A DNA stretch of 64,000 nucleotides from Tatumella terrea (GTDB taxonomy: Bacteria; Pseudomonadota; Gammaproteobacteria; Enterobacterales; Enterobacteriaceae). The DNA is taken from assembly GCF_039523755.1 (NCBI RefSeq), contig NZ_BAAAFX010000026.1:73702-137701 (forward strand), read 5' to 3'. This document shows positions 17,967 to 27,035 of this stretch, piece by piece (position 1 is the first letter of the stretch; every line of letters begins with the position of its first letter). The notes under the pieces were generated by a model, which saw nothing but the letters and a program-made list of their open reading frames with translations, made no database searches and was not told the DNA's origin. Made by a program: the position numbers and the translations under genes.

Positions 17967-18503
17967 ATGAAACAATTACTCGACTTTCTGCCCCTTGTGG
18001 TCTTTTTTGTCTTTTATAAGCTCTATAATATTTTTGTTGCCTCCGGAGCGCTGATAGCAGCAACGGCCATCGCGTTGGTTGTCAGCTGGCTGCTGTACCG
18101 CAAACTGGAAAAAATGACCATTATCACCTTTGTGCTGGTCACCGTCTTCGGGTCCCTGACGCTGATCTTCCATAACGATGATTTTATAAAATGGAAAGTG
18201 ACGGTTATCTACACCCTGTTTGCCGCAGCACTGCTGTTCAGTCAGTGGTGGATGGAAACCCCGCTTATTCAGTCCATGCTGGGTAAAGAACTGGTGCTAC
18301 CTTCTGCGGTCTGGCGCCGGTTAAATATTGCCTGGGCTCTGTTTTTCTTTATCTGTGGCCTGATTAATATTTATGTGGCTTTCTGGCTGCCTGAATCGCT
18401 GTGGGTGAATTTCAAGGTATTCGGCCTGACAGCACTGACATTACTGTTTACGCTGATTAGCGGATTGTATATCTGGCGCCACCTGCCTCGTGAAGAAAAA
18501 TAA
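17967..18503 (+). CDS. yciB: YciB (IspZ-family) inner-membrane septation protein
   Basis: Small polytopic membrane protein (178 residues, about five to six hydrophobic segments) of the YciB/IspZ family, linked to cell division, peptidoglycan synthesis and envelope stress. The start MKQLLDFLPLVVFF is the family hallmark. The ATG at 17967 gives a length like the 179-residue E. coli protein; an open frame extends upstream to 17892 but reads into the yciC end and has no family similarity. It lies 52 bp after yciC in a likely operon. Confidence 0.94.
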   Translation: MKQLLDFLPLVVFFVFYKLYNIFVASGALIAATAIALVVSWLLYRKLEKMTIITFVLVTVFGSLTLIFHNDDFIKWKVTVIYTLFAAALLFSQWWMETPLIQSMLGKELVLPSAVWRRLNIAWALFFFICGLINIYVAFWLPESLWVNFKVFGLTALTLLFTLISGLYIWRHLPREEK

Positions 18504-18539
18504 CCGGGCCTTGCAGGCCACAGGATAAAAGAGAAAAGT

Positions 18540-18959
18540 ATGACCGATACACTTAGACAGCCACAGGGTGAAATGGTATTGCGTACCCTGGCCATGCCTT
18601 CAGATACCAATCCTAATGGTGATATTTTTGGTGGCTGGCTGATGTCACAGATGGATATGGGCGGAGCCATACTGGCGAAAGAGATCGCTAATGGCCGGGT
18701 AGTCACCGTACGCGTTGACGGAATGACCTTTATGAAACCCGTTGCTATCGGTGATGTGGTGAGTTGTCATGCCCATTGTATTCGCACCGGTAACAGCTCA
18801 ATCACCGTTAACGTCGAAGTCTGGGTAAAGAAAGTTTCTTCAGAGCCTATCGGTAAGAGTTACTGCACCACTGAGGCTGTCTTTATCTATGTCGCGGTCG
18901 ATGAGAGCGGTAAATCGCGTCCTCTGAATGAAATGATTGCCAATAAGCAGTTTCCGTAG
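18540..18959 (+). CDS. yciA: Acyl-CoA thioester hydrolase YciA
   Basis: Hotdog-fold thioesterase that hydrolyses a broad range of acyl-CoAs, known as a hexamer inhibited by CoA. The 139 residues contain the catalytic motif PSDTNPNGDIFGGWLMSQMD (residues about 20-39), with the key Asn/Asp region. GMTFMKPVAIGDVVSCHA follows. It is preceded by AAAAGAGAAAAG and follows yciB by 36 bp, matching the E. coli yciCBA order. A strong terminator lies downstream. Confidence 0.94.
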   Translation: MTDTLRQPQGEMVLRTLAMPSDTNPNGDIFGGWLMSQMDMGGAILAKEIANGRVVTVRVDGMTFMKPVAIGDVVSCHAHCIRTGNSSITVNVEVWVKKVSSEPIGKSYCTTEAVFIYVAVDESGKSRPLNEMIANKQFP

Positions 18960-18989
18960 CGCGTTATCCCTTGTCTGACAGAAGCTGTG

Positions 18990-19023
18990 AAAACGCCTGA
19001 TAACTTCATCAGGCGTTTTTTTT
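18990..19023. terminator. Terminator between yciA and tonB
   Basis: AAAACGCCTGAT-aacttc-ATCAGGCGTTTT followed by more T residues on the plus strand. The A-run on the left side gives a short T-run for the convergent tonB transcript, so it may work in both directions. Confidence 0.88.
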
Positions 19024-19062
19024 GGCTCCCGGTGAGGACACCCGTTATTTCCGCGAACCCGG

Positions 19063-19863
19063 TTATTGAACAGAAGAGCTGCCATCAAGCTTAAACAGAA
19101 TGGTCATCTTCAGACCGGTGCCCGGATTGCCGCTTTTATAGCGCCAGCGCATCATTGCCATCCTGACCTCACGGTCAAACATCATCTTCGGCTGGGAATC
19201 AATAATACGGGCGTTCACGACCCGTCCGTCATTATCGACATCGAACTGTACCTGTACACGACCTTCGAGATGGAACGCCAGTGCCCGGGCCGGATATGCC
19301 GGCAGGGAAATATTCTGTGGCTGAGGCTTACCGTCAGAGATACTGTGCTGATTCGAATTCGATTTCTGCGGAGCCGTCTGTGCTTTGGTCTGTAACGCGT
19401 TATCCTGATTCTGTGCCGCAGACGGTGCCGGTTTGGTCTCTCTCACCGGTTCACGCACCGGTTTCACTTCATGGTGAGGTTTAACGACCGGCTTCTTCAC
19501 TTCATGTGGTTTTCTGACCACCGGCTTAGGTTTCACCACCGGTTTGGGTTTTTCTACCGGCACAGGTTTATCGACCTGAAGCTCTGGCCGTGGCTCCGGC
19601 GCGGGCTGTGGCGGTTCCGGCACCGGCTGCGGCGGTGTCTCAGGCTGGGGTTCGGGCTGAGGCTGTGCTTTTGCGGCTTCAGGCTGGACTTCCGGGGCAA
19701 CCATAGACACATCGATCACCGCCTGTGGCGGTGGCACATTGATAACCTGATGAAATGACGCAAATAAGAGTCCTGCAATCACCGCGCCATGGAGAGCGAC
19801 AGAAACCAGCATAGACAGCGGTAAACGTTTAGGAAAATCTTCGGTCAAAGTACTCATAGCCAT
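19063..19863 (-). CDS. tonB: TonB energy-transducing protein
   Basis: Couples the proton motive force, via ExbB/ExbD, to TonB-dependent outer-membrane receptors for siderophores and cobalamin. The 266 residues have an N-terminal membrane anchor with the functionally important His in VALHGAVIAGLL, a long Pro/Glu then Pro/Lys/Val-rich periplasm-spanning linker, and the C-terminal receptor-binding domain from about LPAYPARALAF. The linker is somewhat longer than in the 239-residue E. coli protein. Start chosen at the ATG ending at 19863 (a second ATG two codons on is equally possible); no strong ribosome binding site separates them. A Fur-like site is upstream. Confidence 0.93.
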   Translation of the reverse strand: MAMSTLTEDFPKRLPLSMLVSVALHGAVIAGLLFASFHQVINVPPPQAVIDVSMVAPEVQPEAAKAQPQPEPQPETPPQPVPEPPQPAPEPRPELQVDKPVPVEKPKPVVKPKPVVRKPHEVKKPVVKPHHEVKPVREPVRETKPAPSAAQNQDNALQTKAQTAPQKSNSNQHSISDGKPQPQNISLPAYPARALAFHLEGRVQVQFDVDNDGRVVNARIIDSQPKMMFDREVRMAMMRWRYKSGNPGTGLKMTILFKLDGSSSVQ

Positions 19864-19895
19864 CGCGTCAGTTCTTGAAAGTCCCCATTCTAAAT

Positions 19896-19914
19896 GCAAA
19901 TAGCAATCAGTTTC
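19896..19914 (-). promoter_or_regulatory. Candidate Fur box upstream of tonB
   Basis: GCAAATAGCAATCAGTTTC matches the 19-bp Fur consensus at 12 positions by eye and lies about 33 bp upstream of the tonB start. tonB is iron-regulated in enterics. The match is modest, so this is tentative. Confidence 0.4.
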
Positions 19915-20014
19915 AATAAGTAATAACCATCCTGCCCCTGCCATTTTATTTGCACTGACCGCAGAGTTAGCTTAACGTTAAGGCTACAAACTGTTGCCCT
20001 GAGAGATTATCAAC

Positions 20015-20311
20015 GTGTTATATGTCATTTATGCAGAGGATACCCTCGATTCACTGGAAAAAAGACAGTCTGTCAGACCTGCGCATCTGGCACGACTGCA
20101 GTTACTTAGGGATGAGGGGAAACTGGTTATTGCCGGACCCATGCCGGCGGTCGACAGTAATGATCCCGGGGCTGCCGGATTTACCGGTTCAACGGTGATT
20201 GCTGAATTTACTTCACTGGAAGAAGCGGAATCCTGGGCCAATGATGACCCTTATGTTGCCGCGAATGTCTACCAGAAAGTCACCGTAAAACCCTTTAAGC
20301 AGGTGTTTTAA
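20015..20311 (+). CDS. yciI: YciI family protein
   Basis: 98-residue YCII-domain protein with a ferredoxin-like fold; members have a conserved His/Asp pocket but the function of YciI is not established. The conserved blocks SVRPAHLARLQLL and AGPMPAVDSNDPGAAGFTGS are nearly identical to E. coli. Translation starts at a GTG (20015). It is divergent from tonB, as in E. coli. In E. coli kch follows; here the accessory segment begins instead. Confidence 0.94.
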   Translation: MLYVIYAEDTLDSLEKRQSVRPAHLARLQLLRDEGKLVIAGPMPAVDSNDPGAAGFTGSTVIAEFTSLEEAESWANDDPYVAANVYQKVTVKPFKQVF

Positions 20312-20444
20312 TTTAAAATAAACCCAATCAAAATCAATTGGTTGAATAAAGATAATCGGGAATAAAATAAAAAAAGTGCACAATCAGGTACACAAAATAT
20401 TTTCTACCCGATTTTTATCCTTGAGGCTTTCCCCCTTAACACCA

Positions 20445-20672
20445 TCACACACTCCCCACGAAGTATGTCACCACTCCGATCACCCTGGCATCGTCCAGTT
20501 CGTCACCTTCGATAATTCCACCGTCAGTAATAAACCGGCCGGCACCCACTATGGCGAATAACTTCTGGCCGGACACTTCCAGTAAAACGACCTTCCCGAT
20601 CTTCGCCCGCAGGCCCGGCTCGGCCACGGCATAACGTTCATCCGTCGGGATAATGATTGATGATTCGGATAG
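20445..20672 (-). pseudogene. S24/LexA-UmuD-like peptidase fragment
   Basis: An open stretch with no good start codon reads SIIIPTDERYAV, then GKVVLLEVSGQKLFAIV and IIEGDELDDARVIGVVTYFV. This is the C-terminal half pattern of phage repressor/UmuD-like S24 peptidases. The lysine expected in the catalytic dyad is not obvious, and the N-terminal half is missing, so it is a remnant. Identification is from family pattern alone. Confidence 0.4.
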
Positions 20673-21034
20673 TCATTTTACCACTCAAGTCTCTGAGAGC
20701 AGGCACTGTCCAAGGATTTACACTCAGTTTTTTCGTCTTTAAACTGAAGCTATCGAACAGAGTACCGGCCAACAAAAATATGACGGTCAGCATATTTGAT
20801 TTTCGCTCGAAAACATTTCTTCACATGAAGAATCATGACTTCCCAATGAGTCCGTGTCGCCACGGAATGGTGTACTTATATAGAGTGAGGCGCCTTTACT
20901 GAATACCCGTTTGCCGGCGAGGTCATTGCTGGCAGGGCTTACTGCCTTGGTTCCATTTAGGAGCCGGTCGCAGGCAGATTTATTTTTTCACTGAACTGGC
21001 GTTTTGCATCATTCAGAGCCTGAACTATCAGATC

Positions 21035-21283
21035 TTATCTGGCAGCCTCAAATAATGCGGCATCCAACCGGATAATGCAGACTTCGGTTGTAAATCCTGA
21101 CTGTCGAGCTTTCAGAATGAAAGTATGGGTGTGTATCCATTCATAGTTTTCGGACGGTTCCGGCATTATCGTCAATAGAACAGGCCTACCCTCCTTCCTG
21201 GTTATTCTGTAGAGATGATTCAGGCACCGGAACTCATCCCACAGTAATGTGAGTCGTTCCGGCTTCATGGCTATCTTCTGCAT
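21035..21283 (-). CDS. Hypothetical protein (accessory segment)
   Basis: 82-codon frame I do not recognise. The ATG overlaps the end of the upstream frame 21271-21456 by 13 bases, suggesting translational coupling between two small genes. The protein is mixed alpha/beta-looking with no membrane segment and no signal peptide. An internal ATG at codon 6 is an alternative start. Neighbours look phage-derived. It may be intact or a remnant. Confidence 0.35.
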   Translation of the reverse strand: MQKIAMKPERLTLLWDEFRCLNHLYRITRKEGRPVLLTIMPEPSENYEWIHTHTFILKARQSGFTTEVCIIRLDAALFEAAR

Positions 21284-21456
21284 AATGATTCAACCAGATC
21301 GTACAGCGTATCTGTCTTACTGCTGTCGGTGTTGTACGTATCGTATACCTCGAACTCTGCCTTGATGAGCTTAATCCGGGCGTCAATACCTGCGGTGATT
21401 GAGCGGTACATGGCAACAAGGTTGTCTTCGGAGATTTCGGCGTCTTCCAGGAACAT
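21271..21456 (-). CDS. Hypothetical protein (possible 5'-truncated phage gene)
   Basis: 61-codon acidic frame (beginning MFLEDAEISEDNLVAMY) without a ribosome binding site. The open frame continues about ten codons upstream of the ATG before a stop, while a different frame just upstream begins MARNYQ and stops. This pattern is consistent with a frameshifted gene. Function unknown. Confidence 0.3.
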   Translation of the reverse strand: MFLEDAEISEDNLVAMYRSITAGIDARIKLIKAEFEVYDTYNTDSSKTDTLYDLVESLCRR

Positions 21457-21702
21457 ACGAAACTTATTGGTAATTCCGCGCCATGGAGCTAAACCCTCTC
21501 AATGGATAGGAATTATCTCAGCTATATCTGATCTGACGTATCTTCGATAATATCTTCATCAGTACGTACTTCGATCTGTGTACCATTTCTGCTATTTCAT
21601 TGCATACCACACTTTATTTGGTCGCTTTTCTCACCTTGTCAGTGACATTTTTCTGCTACCTGTGTTGCTTTGCAACTATTGCGGATAACGTCTTTAATAC
21701 GA

Positions 21703-21786
21703 CTATTGGCCATCCGCTATTACGCGGATAGACAACGAACCAGCCCGGTAATTCGATTCGATGATCCTCCTATCTGGTTTTGCCAT
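21703..21786 (-). pseudogene. Short interrupted frame with ribosome binding site
   Basis: A 27-codon frame (MAKPDRRIIESNYRAG...) starts at an ATG with AAGGAA six bases upstream and stops early. An overlapping frame continues with PGWFVVYPRNSGWPIVV, which looks like the real continuation after a frameshift. It is probably a broken phage gene; I do not recognise the family. Confidence 0.3.
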
Positions 21787-21869
21787 TTCTATTCCTTATT
21801 GATTGCTAAGCAACATCCGGACGGACGCTGTGTGATGCCGATATAAAATAACCGCCCGAATCAACTGCC

Positions 21870-21900
21870 CCCTGAGCCAGGTCCTCTACCGGACTCAGGG
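21870..21900. terminator. Imperfect hairpin downstream of the lyase-like gene
   Basis: CCCTGAG...CTCAGGG with inner pairing GGT/ACC. It lies about 70 bp past the stop of the minus-strand lyase-like gene. No T-tract is present on the minus strand, so termination there is uncertain. Confidence 0.35.
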
Positions 21901-21966
21901 CATTTAATGACTATTTTATTCCTGAGTAATTACCGGAGTATTATACATACCTGATTTTTGACCCTA

Positions 21967-23559
21967 TCAATTTGATTTTATGAAATCTATAGCATCAAAT
22001 GCATAGCTCGGGCTTAGCCAATCATCACCTGCACTCCCACTACTCACATTGATAGTGATCGTATTATCACCTACCACTAGCGCACTTGATGGCACGGCGA
22101 ATTGGAAGGACTGATTATTTCCGCGATAAGTTCCTACTGTGAGAGACCTGCTATCGGGCTGAGTTTTTGAACTTTGAGTTCCTTTCCACTCATTTAAAAT
22201 GATAGATGGTCTGGCGCCGGCGTACGCAACTGTAATTCCAATACGCAATGTGTAATCATATACTTCATCCTCAGTGAGCGTAAACTTTATTTGCTGGGAG
22301 TTATTGATATCCTGCCACTGATAAGCAGGAAATGAAATTTCAGCTTCAGACTCACCCACCGAAAATATTCCAGGCGCCCACGTGGAGATACGAGTATCCG
22401 ATGGATGCATATATGTGACCTTATTAGCATTAAGAAGGCCTGTGGGAGTACCATCCCAATCCCCAATTCTCCATAGCGCAACATCATCGGAAGGATCATT
22501 AACACTGCCACTCAAATTTAAGGTTGTAGAGTTCCCTGCTGTAATTGCAACAGTAGTGGTTAGAATTTCCAATTCGTTTTTATAAAGCTTTACAGTATAA
22601 TTTCCCGGCAAGATATTTCCACACATAAAACTATTATCTGAAATATCAACATCGGTCCAGTACTGGGCATTTGAGTTTGATAATCCAACCCGGTAAGAAT
22701 AGCTGGATTTTAATACTGCTCTCACAGTACCTGAAACAGTTCCCCGGCTATCTGGTGAAACCCAACCTTTAAGATTTAAACCTGAAAACCAACTCGTATC
22801 AATGCTTCCAGGTTCTGAGCCATCGGTGAATACTAATGCATACTCATTAAGAATACCAAATCGATAACCTTCCGTTTGAGACATCCCATAATTAATCATA
22901 TAGGTAACTTCCTGGTCGGTATTTCCGCACTGGTTCAATAAGCAGCGATAAAATGGGCCCCCGGACATGCCCTCAGAATTGCCACGAACCACCCACAGAC
23001 CTACATCATTACCGGTGGCACCAATGTGTGTCCAGTCACAGAGACGAATATTTGAGTAATGCTTAGACCTCGTCTCTCCATTTTCTAAACCAAAAATATC
23101 ACCAGATTCTATTGCTCCCGTATTATTTCTAATATCTGATGGTGTCGGACCATCAGGGAGTTTAGATACTAAAGAGCGGACAATATACCGTAACTGAGCT
23201 TGCGTCTCTGGCTCACTATCTATAACTGTCCCCATATAGATTGAATCATCATTTTCCTGGCAGAGATAATAGTGTGTTAAATTTCCTGCCTGAACAGTTA
23301 TTTTAATGTGGCTATCACTGACAACCTTAGCATCAATAATTACTTTATTAGTGTCTTTATACAAATAATCAAAACCTGAGTTGATTTGACTACCCCTGCT
23401 CTGATCCTGATACTCAACCCCTTTATAATTTAATGATGCGATATCACCAATTGACTGTGAATGTGAACCATTATCAGTCTTACGGACTTTAAAAGTAAGA
23501 TTAGAACCATTGCTTATGGTATAAAAGTCCGTTGACTCAACCAAACCAAACTCACTCAT
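21967..23559 (-). CDS. Rhamnogalacturonan lyase-like protein (polysaccharide lyase family 4)
   Basis: 530 residues with the three-domain plan of PL4 rhamnogalacturonan lyases: an N-terminal beta-sandwich catalytic domain (1-250; SRGSQINSGF, GGPFYRCLL, EYALVFTDG), a fibronectin-III-like domain (about 262-350; GWVSPDSRGTVSGTV) and a C-terminal CBM-like jelly roll (about 358-530; ALWRIGDWDGTPTGLLNA). These enzymes cut the rhamnose-galacturonate backbone of pectin, as RhiE does in Dickeya. Three points are odd. There is no signal peptide although the start has a good AGGAG site. The position expected for the catalytic His reads Met226 (YGMSQTE), while the expected Lys166 is kept. Its DNA is visibly AT-richer than neighbouring core genes. 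Probably horizontally acquired; activity doubtful. Confidence 0.8.
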   Translation of the reverse strand: MSEFGLVESTDFYTISNGSNLTFKVRKTDNGSHSQSIGDIASLNYKGVEYQDQSRGSQINSGFDYLYKDTNKVIIDAKVVSDSHIKITVQAGNLTHYYLCQENDDSIYMGTVIDSEPETQAQLRYIVRSLVSKLPDGPTPSDIRNNTGAIESGDIFGLENGETRSKHYSNIRLCDWTHIGATGNDVGLWVVRGNSEGMSGGPFYRCLLNQCGNTDQEVTYMINYGMSQTEGYRFGILNEYALVFTDGSEPGSIDTSWFSGLNLKGWVSPDSRGTVSGTVRAVLKSSYSYRVGLSNSNAQYWTDVDISDNSFMCGNILPGNYTVKLYKNELEILTTTVAITAGNSTTLNLSGSVNDPSDDVALWRIGDWDGTPTGLLNANKVTYMHPSDTRISTWAPGIFSVGESEAEISFPAYQWQDINNSQQIKFTLTEDEVYDYTLRIGITVAYAGARPSIILNEWKGTQSSKTQPDSRSLTVGTYRGNNQSFQFAVPSSALVVGDNTITINVSSGSAGDDWLSPSYAFDAIDFIKSN

Positions 23560-25200
23560 AAATTACTCCTAAATTAAATAATCCTGAGCTCACACACAGA
23601 GTAATGAAAGCCCAAATACTTTAAAAAAACAGAAGATAGTGCATTTCAACATAAACTCATTGATTTAATAACTACCTGCCCTGTACATACAGACATAGAC
23701 TTTAACCTACGCAGATGAATAAATATTATAAGCTGATCTTTTTTGTTCCAGTCAATAACACTCAGATAGTAAGATTATAACGTCATCTTTTATACTCGCA
23801 TTAATATGATGTTGTATCCCGCCAGAAACAAAAGAAAGTCATTATTTCATCTTCAGGATTATGCTGCCTTACAGAATTAAACCTTATAAAATGGAAAGCA
23901 TAAAGCCACCGATAATATTCGCGTAAATTTAGTTTTATCTTGCCTGGACTGGTCATGGATTAGACACTTACTGCGGTGTTAACATTGGTGTAGCTTTTGA
24001 GTAATGAGCTTTGTCATTTAGGGATACAGCTTCCTTAAGCTTCGATAAAAAAATCCCACAAGTTAAAGCCGCTTTGGGGAGTGAGATTACTACTGGCCCT
24101 GGTCGTGCTTAACTGTCGCTACACGGCCGGCTTCTGTTTTCACTTCAGTTTCAGCTATTGCATCTGCGGCTGGTTGTTCTGCTACAGATTGAACTGTGGC
24201 ATTTCTCTTTCTCTCGGTTATAGTCACCCCAAATGGGGATTGAGGTGTAGGGGATACACTCGCTGCAGTTAACGCGACGCTACTATTCAAAGAAGATGTT
24301 TTAGCGTGTTGTCGATTGGTAAAGGGTGAAATTCGGGCATAAAAAAAGTGTAAAAATGGGTTATATTATTGATAACTCATATGATGCTGTGAGCAGACCT
24401 GCTATTGAACTGACTTTTCAATTTGTCTAATCCGATATCAGTGATTCATAATAAAGCCTCACCTTATAACGCCACTGCTTATTGATGAGATGGGACTTTA
24501 TCGCCTGGTTACTTGGTAAGGCCGGTCATCGAGTGTAGCCATCTCCGGAACTTATACTCCTTTTCCGTAAGTAACCCGCTCTTTTCTTCCTTCTCCCGGG
24601 CACAGGCCAGCCCGCTACCTTGACGTTCTTTGCATCAGCCGCTGGGCGTTGCAGCAGAATATGCCCATAAAATTAAGACATAATTTACACCATTTTCCCT
24701 CAACCTCAGGTTTCATAAGGCAGCCACCTTATGGAAGCGATTAAGTCCATGTTAGATCAGTAACTAAAATACCTAACGATTGTCGTTCTCACTAAGATCC
24801 ATCGCCGTTGTGCTGCTGCGCGGAGCAATACTACCCGGGAAAGTCAGTGTGTCACTGTAAGATTATCATCGGTGGGCTACCCCCTGTCCAACAGACTGAA
24901 CCGGTAATTTCTACTCACTGATTGAGCATGTAAATTCTTTCCCTCCCTATCGGGGCTTTAAGGGGGTGTTATAGCGGGAATGTTTAACGCGGTGGTCCGC
25001 AGAGATGCAGCGTATCACGCAGGAGAAATAGCGATGTCAGACGTTGGTATGGAATGTCATCATCACGCCCGGGAGATGCAGGCACTGATATCAGATTAAC
25101 TGATGCTGAATACCGCAAATCTGACCAACGACCCATGGCCGGTTAACCCGGAATCCCCGGCCGTCAGGGTGCCAGAACGTCCCTGCCACCCGGATAAAAC
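23560..25200. other. AT-rich intergenic remainder of the accessory segment
   Basis: About 1.6 kb with no convincing gene. The first 500 bp, upstream of the lyase-like gene, are very AT-rich and presumably hold its promoter. A minus-strand open stretch (24090 to about 24350) lacks a start with ribosome binding site. Another around 24490-24640 ends in a basic EYKFRRWL tract. At 25034-25099 a 21-codon frame follows an AGGAGAAATAGCG site. These look like leftovers of mobile DNA. Confidence 0.55.
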
Positions 25201-25398
25201 TCAGAAGTAATGTTTATCCGTTGAAGCCGGATGAGTGAGGATAAACAGCAGGGAACTACGCTGCTTTTTGGCTAACTGATGGCGGATAGAAATAATGCGC
25301 GTATAGCGCCGTGACTGCGCTTCCAGCCAGCGTATCTTGCGGCGATTCTTCTGCCGGGCCATCCGCCACCGGGCTACTTCATTTCTGCTTCGCTTCAT
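25201..25398 (-). CDS. yciY: YciY family protein
   Basis: 65-residue very basic protein of the small YciY family (57 residues in E. coli), function unknown. The N-terminal block MKRSRNEVARWRM and the RWLEAQSRR block match the family. The ATG ending at 25398 is chosen to match YciY; an in-frame start at 25416 would add six residues. It is divergent from clsA, preserving the E. coli neighbourhood and marking the right-hand return to core genome after the accessory segment. Confidence 0.85.
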   Translation of the reverse strand: MKRSRNEVARWRMARQKNRRKIRWLEAQSRRYTRIISIRHQLAKKQRSSLLFILTHPASTDKHYF

Positions 25399-25535
25399 CG
25401 TCCCACCCTCTGCCACGTTATCACGGCATTATACGCCAATGGCCCGGCGATCCAATGACCGATTAGAAAAGGTTTCACAATAACGTAACTCAACGTAAAC
25501 TCATTACACGAAAGCGTGAACCGGACTTCCACTTA

Positions 25536-26996
25536 ATGACGACATTCTATTCCCTGCTCAACGGGTTAATATTATTTGGCTACTGGCTATTGATTGCAGG
25601 GGTTACCCTCCGGATCCTGATGAAGAGAAGAACCGTATCCTCTTCGATGGTCTGGTTGCTGATTATCTATATCCTGCCTCTGGTCGGCATTATCGCTTAT
25701 CTGAGCTTCGGTGAACTCTATCTGGGTAAACGCCGTGCAGAACGCGCGAGAACGATGTGGCCCTCCACCGCCCGCTGGCTGGCGGAGTTAAGAAAGTCCT
25801 CACACATTTTCGCGACCCGGTCCAGTGATGTCGCCAGTGCGCTGTTTAAATTGTGCGAGCATCGCCACGGGATTGCCGGTGTCCGCGGTAATCAGCTTAC
25901 GTTACTGACACACCCTGATGATGTGATGGCTTCGCTGGTCAAAGATATCCGCCAGGCCAGCCATAATATCGAGATGGTCTTTTATATCTGGCAGCCCGGC
26001 GGGCTGGCCGATGAAGTGGCCGAAGCCTTTATGGATGCTGCTCAGCGGGGTGTTCACTGTCGCCTGATGCTGGATTCCGCCGGTAGCCGCCAGTTTTTTA
26101 AAAGCCCGTGGCCAAAAAAACTACGCAAGGCCGGTATCGAGGTTGTCGAATCCTTACAGGTTAATCTGTTGAGGGTTTTCCTGCGACGCATGGATCTGCG
26201 GCAACACCGGAAAATCGTACTGATCGATAATTATATTGCTTATACCGGCAGTATGAACCTGGTGGACCCGCGCTTTTTCAAGCAGGATGCCGGTGTCGGC
26301 CAGTGGGTCGACCTGATGGCCCGCATGGAAGGCCCTGTGGCCATCACGCTGGGCATCGTTTACTCCTGTGACTGGGAGATAGAGACCGGTAAACGGATTT
26401 TACCTCCGCAACCGGACCAGGTCGTGATGCCGTTTGAACAAGCCAGCGGCCACATTATTCAGGTCATCGCTTCCGGACCGGGCTTTCCGGAAGATATGAT
26501 CCACCAGGCGCTGCTCACTGCGATTTACTCGGCACGTGAACAACTGACCATGACCACGCCCTACTTTGTCCCCAGTGATGACCTGCTGCACGCTATCTGC
26601 ACCGCAGCCCTGCGTGGTGTGGATGTTCGCCTGATCGTTCCTCAAAAGAACGATTCCATGCTGGTCGACTGGGCTAGCCGCGCATTCTTTACTGAACTGC
26701 TGGAGGCTGGCGTAAAGATTTATCAATTCTCTGACGGTCTGCTGCATACCAAAAGTGTGCTCGTCGACGGCGAACTGAGTCTGGTCGGTACCGTCAACCT
26801 GGACATGCGCAGCCTGTGGCTGAACTTTGAAGTCACGCTGGTGGTGGATGATGGCGATTTTGGTAATGATGTCGACCTGGTACAGCAGGATTATATTGAG
26901 CGTTCAACACGGCTGAGCGGTGCGGAATGGGCGAAACGCTCATACTGGCGGCGGATTCTGGAACGACTGTTTTACTTCTTTAGTCCTTTGCTGTAA
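25536..26996 (+). CDS. clsA: Cardiolipin synthase A
   Basis: Phospholipase D-family enzyme that makes cardiolipin from two phosphatidylglycerols in the inner membrane. The 486 residues equal E. coli ClsA. Two N-terminal membrane segments (about 8-28 and 40-60) precede two HKD motifs, HRKIVLIDNYIAYTGSMN and HTKSVLVDGELSLVGTVN. The C-terminus RLFYFFSPLL is strictly conserved. yciU follows 39 bp downstream, as in E. coli. Confidence 0.97.
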   Translation: MTTFYSLLNGLILFGYWLLIAGVTLRILMKRRTVSSSMVWLLIIYILPLVGIIAYLSFGELYLGKRRAERARTMWPSTARWLAELRKSSHIFATRSSDVASALFKLCEHRHGIAGVRGNQLTLLTHPDDVMASLVKDIRQASHNIEMVFYIWQPGGLADEVAEAFMDAAQRGVHCRLMLDSAGSRQFFKSPWPKKLRKAGIEVVESLQVNLLRVFLRRMDLRQHRKIVLIDNYIAYTGSMNLVDPRFFKQDAGVGQWVDLMARMEGPVAITLGIVYSCDWEIETGKRILPPQPDQVVMPFEQASGHIIQVIASGPGFPEDMIHQALLTAIYSAREQLTMTTPYFVPSDDLLHAICTAALRGVDVRLIVPQKNDSMLVDWASRAFFTELLEAGVKIYQFSDGLLHTKSVLVDGELSLVGTVNLDMRSLWLNFEVTLVVDDGDFGNDVDLVQQDYIERSTRLSGAEWAKRSYWRRILERLFYFFSPLL

Positions 26997-27035
26997 AAAA
27001 GCCGCATAGACACTTTTGATAAGTACAGGCTAAAT

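Larger units (their letters stand above)
20312..21966. other. Accessory segment with decayed prophage-like fragments
   Basis: About 1.65 kb between yciI and the lyase-like gene, occupying the left part of the place held by kch in E. coli. On the minus strand I see short, interrupted coding fragments: an S24-peptidase-like piece (20445-20672), two overlapping small frames (21035-21456), an acidic remnant around 21515-21570 containing IEVRTDEDIIED, and a 27-codon frame with its own ribosome binding site (21703-21786). Frames shift and stop often, as expected for a degrading prophage or island remnant. No integrase or intact phage gene is visible. Confidence 0.6.

Noticed and set aside
24090..24290. 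66-codon minus-strand frame in the accessory region
   Set aside because: The only start is a TTG without a ribosome binding site, and the frame continues upstream into low-quality sequence; kept only as part of the region description.
25034..25099. 21-codon frame with a good ribosome binding site (AGGAGAAATAGCG)
   Set aside because: Too short, no hydrophobic span or family resemblance, and it ends inside apparently degenerate DNA; probably the truncated 5' end of a lost gene.
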